40,782 bases of DNA from Halomonas sp. Its GTDB lineage: Bacteria; Pseudomonadota; Gammaproteobacteria; Pseudomonadales; Halomonadaceae. Below, one piece after another: positions 37,270 through 40,782 of the stretch. The translations under genes were made by a program, and so were the position numbers. Position 1 is the stretch's first letter. Every line of letters begins with the position of its first letter. Below the pieces are notes generated by a model, which did not search any database, was not told where the DNA came from, and was given only the letters and a program-made list of their open reading frames with translations. The stretch is taken from contig NZ_JAKDUR010000018.1 of NCBI RefSeq assembly GCF_030457605.1, positions 1 to 40,782 of the forward strand. The letters run 5' to 3'.

Positions 37270-39255
37270 TTACGGGCCGGCCGGGCCGCCCAGCGGGTCA
37301 GACGGGCGACGCCGTGGCGTCTCGTCGTCTTCATCACCGCCGTCGCCGGGAGCATCATCCGCAGAAGATGAGGAAGCAGTGCCTTCATCAACGGGCGTAC
37401 CGCCACCGGAAGAGTCTCCGTCATTCCAGCCCTCGGGCGGACGCGGATCAACGCCATTCATGATGTCCTTCAGCTGATGCGCATCGATGGTTTCGTACTT
37501 CATCAGCGCCTCGGTCATGGCGTCCAGCTTGTCACGGTTGTCCTCGAGGATCTGATAGGCCTGCTCGTAGCAGCCGTCAATGATCTTGCGCACCTCTTTA
37601 TCCAGGCGTGTAGTGGTATCACCGGACTTGAGCATACCGCCGCCCTGACCGCCACCCATGAACTGATGGGATTCGTCCTCATCGTACATGATCGGGCCCA
37701 TCTCCTCGGACAGCCCCCACTTGGCCACCATATTGTGGGCAAGCTCGGTAGCACGCTTGATGTCGTTGGAGGCGCCGGTAGTGACACCGTTGGGTCCAAG
37801 GGTCATCTCTTCGGCAATACGGCCGCCGAACAGCGAGCAGATCTGGCTGATGATCTGTTGGCGCGAGAGGCTGTAGCGATCTTCTTCCGGCAGGAACATG
37901 GTCACGCCCAGCGCCCGGCCACGCGGAATAATCGTCACTTTATAGACCGGATCGTGCTCGGGCATGACCAGGCCGATAATCGCATGACCGGATTCGTGAT
38001 AGGCCGTATTGAGCTTTTCCTTGTCAGTCATGACCATGGATTTGCGCTCGGAGCCCATCATGATCTTGTCCTTGGCCTCCTCCAGCTCGTCCATGCCCAC
38101 CAGACGCTTGTTGCCGCGCGCGGCAAACAGCGCCGCCTCGTTGACCAGGTTGGCCAGGTCAGCGCCGGAGAAGCCCGGCGTACCGCGAGCGATCAGCACC
38201 GGCTTGACGTCGTCGGCCAGCGGCACCTTGCGCAGGTGAACGCCGAGAATATGCTCGCGACCGCGAATGTCAGGCAGCCCTACCGTGACCTGGCGGTCAA
38301 AACGGCCCGGGCGCAGAAGCGCCGGATCAAGCACGTCAGGGCGGTTGGTGGCAGCGATCACGATCACGCCTTCGTTGGCCTCGAAACCGTCCATTTCCAC
38401 CAGCAGCTGGTTGAGCGTCTGCTCGCGCTCGTCGTTGCCGCCGCCCATGCCGGCACCGCGCGAGCGGCCCACGGCATCGATTTCATCGATAAAGATGATG
38501 CACGGCGCCTGCTTTTTCGCCTGCTCGAACATGTCGCGCACCCGGGAGGCGCCCACGCCCACGAACATCTCGACGAAGTCGGAGCCGGAAATCGAGAAGA
38601 ACGGCACCTTGGCCTCGCCGGCAATGGATTTGGCCAGCAGGGTTTTACCTGTACCCGGCGGGCCCACCATCAAGACGCCACGAGGAATGGTGCCGCCCAG
38701 GCGTTCAAACTTGCTCGGATCACGCAGGAAGTCGACCAGCTCCTCAACTTCTTCCTTGGCCTCGTCGCAGCCGGCCACATCGGCAAAGGTGGTCTTGATC
38801 TGGTCGTTGGACAAAAGCTTGGCCTTGGACTTGCCAAAGCTCATCGGGCCGCCCTTGGAGCCGCCACCGCCACCCTGCATCTGGCGCATGAAAAACATGA
38901 AAATGCCCAGTATCAGCAGGATCGGGAAGCTTGCAATCAGCAGCCGTGACCAAATGCTTTGCTGTTCGGGCTCCTTGCCCACCACGGTCACGTTGTTGGC
39001 CAGCAGGTCATCCATCAGCTTGGGGTCCTGCGCGGCAGGCCGCACGGTCTGGAACCGCGAGCCGTCGGAGCGTTCGCCCTCGATGGTATAGCCATCAATG
39101 GTGACGCTGCGCACCTGCTGATTTTGCACCTGCTCCACAAACTGTGAATAGTTCATGGACTGCGGCGAGCTTTCTGTACTGAAGTTGTTGAACACGGTCA
39201 GCAGAACCGCCGCGATGACCAACCACAGAACCAGGTTCTTTGCCATATCGTTCAA
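37270..39255 (-). CDS. ftsH: ATP-dependent zinc metalloprotease FtsH
   Basis: Membrane-anchored hexameric AAA+ protease degrading LpxC, unassembled SecY and other proteins. The 661-residue protein has two membrane helices (about 7-25 and 104-124), Walker A GPPGTGKT, Walker [13 protein letters not shown], the second region of homology ending RPGRFDRQV and the zinc motif HESGH in [12 protein letters not shown]. The C-terminus is a Ser/Gly/Asp-rich tail. TTG 39255 has GAGGG seven bases upstream; ATG 39246, three codons later, lacks one but is the conventional start (MAKN). It lies downstream of rlmE, as in E. coli. Confidence 0.96.
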   Translation of the reverse strand: MNDMAKNLVLWLVIAAVLLTVFNNFSTESSPQSMNYSQFVEQVQNQQVRSVTIDGYTIEGERSDGSRFQTVRPAAQDPKLMDDLLANNVTVVGKEPEQQSIWSRLLIASFPILLILGIFMFFMRQMQGGGGGSKGGPMSFGKSKAKLLSNDQIKTTFADVAGCDEAKEEVEELVDFLRDPSKFERLGGTIPRGVLMVGPPGTGKTLLAKSIAGEAKVPFFSISGSDFVEMFVGVGASRVRDMFEQAKKQAPCIIFIDEIDAVGRSRGAGMGGGNDEREQTLNQLLVEMDGFEANEGVIVIAATNRPDVLDPALLRPGRFDRQVTVGLPDIRGREHILGVHLRKVPLADDVKPVLIARGTPGFSGADLANLVNEAALFAARGNKRLVGMDELEEAKDKIMMGSERKSMVMTDKEKLNTAYHESGHAIIGLVMPEHDPVYKVTIIPRGRALGVTMFLPEEDRYSLSRQQIISQICSLFGGRIAEEMTLGPNGVTTGASNDIKRATELAHNMVAKWGLSEEMGPIMYDEDESHQFMGGGQGGGMLKSGDTTTRLDKEVRKIIDGCYEQAYQILEDNRDKLDAMTEALMKYETIDAHQLKDIMNGVDPRPPEGWNDGDSSGGGTPVDEGTASSSSADDAPGDGGDEDDETPRRRPSDPLGGPAGP

Positions 39256-39565
39256 GGGGCTACCCTCATTACAAGAATCCGTCAGTTAACGCTGATACCA
39301 AGACAATCATATCTGAGACATTGTATCCGCATCATGCGTTCATTCATTTTCAACACGTCTTCAACGACATGCGGGAGTTAAAGCATTCGGGCATCAACAG
39401 CGCACCTGCGTTGACGCAGTTACGCCACCTTCAGCCATACGCTGCAATCCGTACACCGGCTCGTTGCGCGCAGTGGCGGCAAGGTATCTGGCACCTACTG
39501 TGGCACACCTTGCCCCCACCTGTCCGGCAATAGCGATGATAAATATTCATTATTCGCCTGCCCAC
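39256..39565 (-). other. rlmE-ftsH spacer: hairpins and ftsH leader
   Basis: 310 bases without a gene. On the rlmE side an eight-pair stem, GGCAAGGT/ACCTTGCC (39478-39485 with 39507-39514), encloses a 21-base loop and lacks a T tract. A short stem CTGCG/CGCAG lies at 39406-39419. A minus-strand TACAAT (39320-39325) is a fair -10 box about 65 bases before ftsH but has no -35 at normal spacing. A GTTGAAA nearby recalls the sigma32 -35 box, but no matching CCCCAT-type -10 is present. Confidence 0.35.
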
Positions 39566-40213
39566 CTAGCCGCGAAACCCGCTGGCCACCAGGTACACTT
39601 CCCGAGAGCGGGCGCGAGACGCCTCGGGCTTGCGCGTCACGACTTTGGTGAAATGCTCACGCAGCACTTTCAGGTAGGCATCAAACCCTTCTCCCTGAAA
39701 CACCTTGGCCACAAAGCGCCCGCCGGGGGCCAGCGTTTGCTGGGCCAGATCCAGCGCCAGTTCGACCAGATACATCGCCTGGGGCTGATCAATGGCAGCC
39801 ATGCCACTCATATTGGGGGCCATATCCGACATCACAAGGTCTACCGGCCGGCCGTTGATGCGTTCAAGCAGCGCTTCAAGCACATGGCCTTCGGTAAAAT
39901 CGCCCTGAATGAAGCCCACATCGGCCAGCGCATCCATTTCCAGAATGTCTGACGCAATGACACTGCCTTCCGAGCCGATCTTCTCGGCTGCTACCTGGCT
40001 CCAGCCGCCGGGAGCGGCGCCCAGGTCAATCACGGTCATGCCCGGACGAAACAGCTGGTCCTTGTCATCCAGCGCCAGAAGCTTATAGCTCGCCCGGCTG
40101 CGATAGCCGTCCTGCCAGCTTTGCTGCACATAGCGATCGTCGAAGTGTTCCTTCATCCAGCTACCGCTGGTTTTACTGGCCTGTCGTTTACGGCCCTGAG
40201 GCTTTTGCTGCAT
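39566..40213 (-). CDS. rlmE: 23S rRNA 2'-O-ribose U2552 methyltransferase
   Basis: Heat-shock methyltransferase (FtsJ/RrmJ) modifying U2552 of 23S rRNA in the large subunit. From ATG 40213 the protein is 215 residues. It begins with a basic stretch and then [17 protein letters not shown], a SAM site [15 protein letters not shown], and the K-D-K-E catalytic set recognisable in [27 protein letters not shown] and [14 protein letters not shown] frame extends upstream to a TTG at 40357, but that part looks unrelated. It is divergent from yhbY, with 150 bases between the starts. Confidence 0.94.
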   Translation of the reverse strand: MQQKPQGRKRQASKTSGSWMKEHFDDRYVQQSWQDGYRSRASYKLLALDDKDQLFRPGMTVIDLGAAPGGWSQVAAEKIGSEGSVIASDILEMDALADVGFIQGDFTEGHVLEALLERINGRPVDLVMSDMAPNMSGMAAIDQPQAMYLVELALDLAQQTLAPGGRFVAKVFQGEGFDAYLKVLREHFTKVVTRKPEASRARSREVYLVASGFRG

Positions 40214-40363
40214 GTGCTTGTCTATGGGCTTGTCTGTGAGGTGATCGTAAGATGATCCAGGCGGACTGTCTGACGCTGGAAAAGCAGGATGGGCGCTTTC
40301 ACCCGGCGGCGTTTCGCCGTAAGATGGAGCGTTAAGCGCAAACTTGGGATACCGCAAGATACC

Positions 40364-40690
40364 ATGAGCTTGTCACAGGCACAAAAGAAAGCACTGCGTA
40401 GCATCGGGCATCACCTGAACCCGGTGGTCACCGTATCGGAGAACGGCATCTCGGAGAACCTGCTTGCCGAGCTTGACCGCGCCCTGCGCGATCACGAGCT
40501 CATCAAGGTAAAGCTGGCCCTGCCCGACCGCGACGACCGAACCCTGATGCTTGAAGAACTCACCCGGGGTGGCCAGGCCGAGCTGGTACAAAGCATCGGC
40601 AAAACAGCGCTGCTATACCGCAAAAACCCCCGAGCCAACCCGAAGCTTTCCAACATCGTGCGCTTCGAGCACCACCACGGCCGGCGCTGA
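40364..40690 (+). CDS. yhbY: YhbY family RNA-binding protein (CRM domain)
   Basis: A 108-residue single-CRM-domain protein that associates with the pre-50S ribosome. [24 protein letters not shown] at the N-terminus, HELIKVKLA in the middle and the [11 protein letters not shown] segment near the end are typical. It faces away from rlmE, as in E. coli and Pseudomonas, and is followed by a strong terminator. Confidence 0.95.
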   Translation: MSLSQAQKKALRSIGHHLNPVVTVSENGISENLLAELDRALRDHELIKVKLALPDRDDRTLMLEELTRGGQAELVQSIGKTALLYRKNPRANPKLSNIVRFEHHHGRR

Positions 40691-40711
40691 TGTTACGCAG
40701 CCGCTGAACAC

Positions 40712-40730
40712 AAAAACGCCCCCGAAGGGG
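40712..40730 (-). terminator. Terminator of a minus-strand gene beyond the right edge
   Basis: Read on the minus strand, CCCC-TTC-GGGG (40720-40730) continues as GCGTTTTTG, a short stem with a T run. It should end a transcript entering from the right; in Pseudomonas the gene in that place is greA. Confidence 0.6.
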
Positions 40731-40731
40731 T

Positions 40732-40767
40732 AATGCCAGTCAGTTAACGCTGACTGGCATTTTTCTT
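40732..40767 (+). terminator. Terminator after yhbY
   Basis: AATGCCAGTCAG (40732-40743), the loop TTAACG and CTGACTGGCATT (40750-40761) make a perfect 12-pair stem followed by TTTCTT. It ends the yhbY transcript about 40 bases after the stop. Confidence 0.88.
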
Positions 40768-40782
40768 AGTGGGGTATTTCTG

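Noticed and set aside
39320..39353. Sigma32 or sigma70 promoter for ftsH
   Set aside because: TACAAT is a fair -10, but the nearest TTGAAA is 22 bases away, and no CCCCAT-type sigma32 -10 is present.
39490..39513. TGGCAC repeats in the rlmE-ftsH spacer as a sigma54 promoter
   Set aside because: The GG and GC elements are not ten bases apart, and no enhancer-like repeats or suitable downstream gene are present.
39281..40753. Identical 15-base string GTCAGTTAACGCTGA at 39281-39295 and 40739-40753
   Set aside because: One 15-base match is expected by chance in about 40 kb, and the second copy is part of the yhbY terminator stem.

Overview
The window is a gene-dense, GC-rich chromosomal segment of a gammaproteobacterium, most likely a member of the Halomonadaceae (Halomonas or a relative). 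This is inferred from gene order and protein character; no rRNA gene is inside the window to confirm it. Much of the order matches Pseudomonas: tyrZ-type tyrS next to anmK; pilU-pilT / yggS-proC-yggT-metX-metW-DUF4426; dksA-gluQRS-cbrX-cbrA-cbrB-pcnB-folK-panB-panC; pnp to yhbY. The sfsA-dksA-gluQRS and pcnB-folK pairs are also found together in Escherichia coli. I see no insertion sequence, prophage, CRISPR array or integron.

Layout. (1) 1-140: a minus-strand promoter with an A/T-rich UP-like element, firing out of the left edge, probably into an rRNA operon. (2) 138-2615: divergent tyrS and anmK. (3) 2635-4923: the twitching ATPases pilU and pilT. (4) 4956-9528: yggS-proC-yggT-metX-metW-DUF4426, covering PLP homeostasis, proline and methionine synthesis. 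(5) 9572-12127: sfsA, dksA with its terminator, gluQRS and a 58-residue membrane protein equivalent to CbrX. (6) 12117-17250: the CbrA/CbrB two-component system, followed by a 1-kb gap holding what I read as a complete CrcZ-type regulatory RNA gene: clustered activator half-sites, a sigma54 promoter, a roughly 495-nt RNA with six AAC/AAT-repeat Hfq-Crc motifs (several in hairpin loops), a folded 3' domain and an intrinsic terminator. (7) 17438-22860: pcnB, folK, panB, panC, panD and an acetyl-CoA acetyltransferase. (8) 22857-24041: an MFS exporter convergent with the thiolase, the two stop codons overlapping on a CTAG. (9) 24143-33462: a minus-strand transcription/translation cluster, tRNA-fMet-rimP-nusA-infB-rbfA-truB-rpsO-pnp. 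(10) 33572-40213: rlmE-ftsH-folP-glmM-tpiA-secG-tRNA-Leu on the minus strand. (11) 40364-40782: yhbY on the plus strand and two facing terminators, one for yhbY and one for a gene arriving from beyond the right edge.

How it works together. Most genes are housekeeping. The regulatory centre is cbrX-cbrA-cbrB-crcZ. By analogy with Pseudomonas, CbrA senses poor carbon supply or a transported substrate, CbrB drives sigma54 transcription of the RNA, and the RNA titrates Hfq/Crc away from catabolic mRNAs. An A-rich motif abutting the cbrA ribosome-binding site suggests that Hfq/Crc may feed back on cbrA. I know CrcZ/CrcY/CrcX only from Pseudomonas and Azotobacter, so this is the most interesting element of the window.
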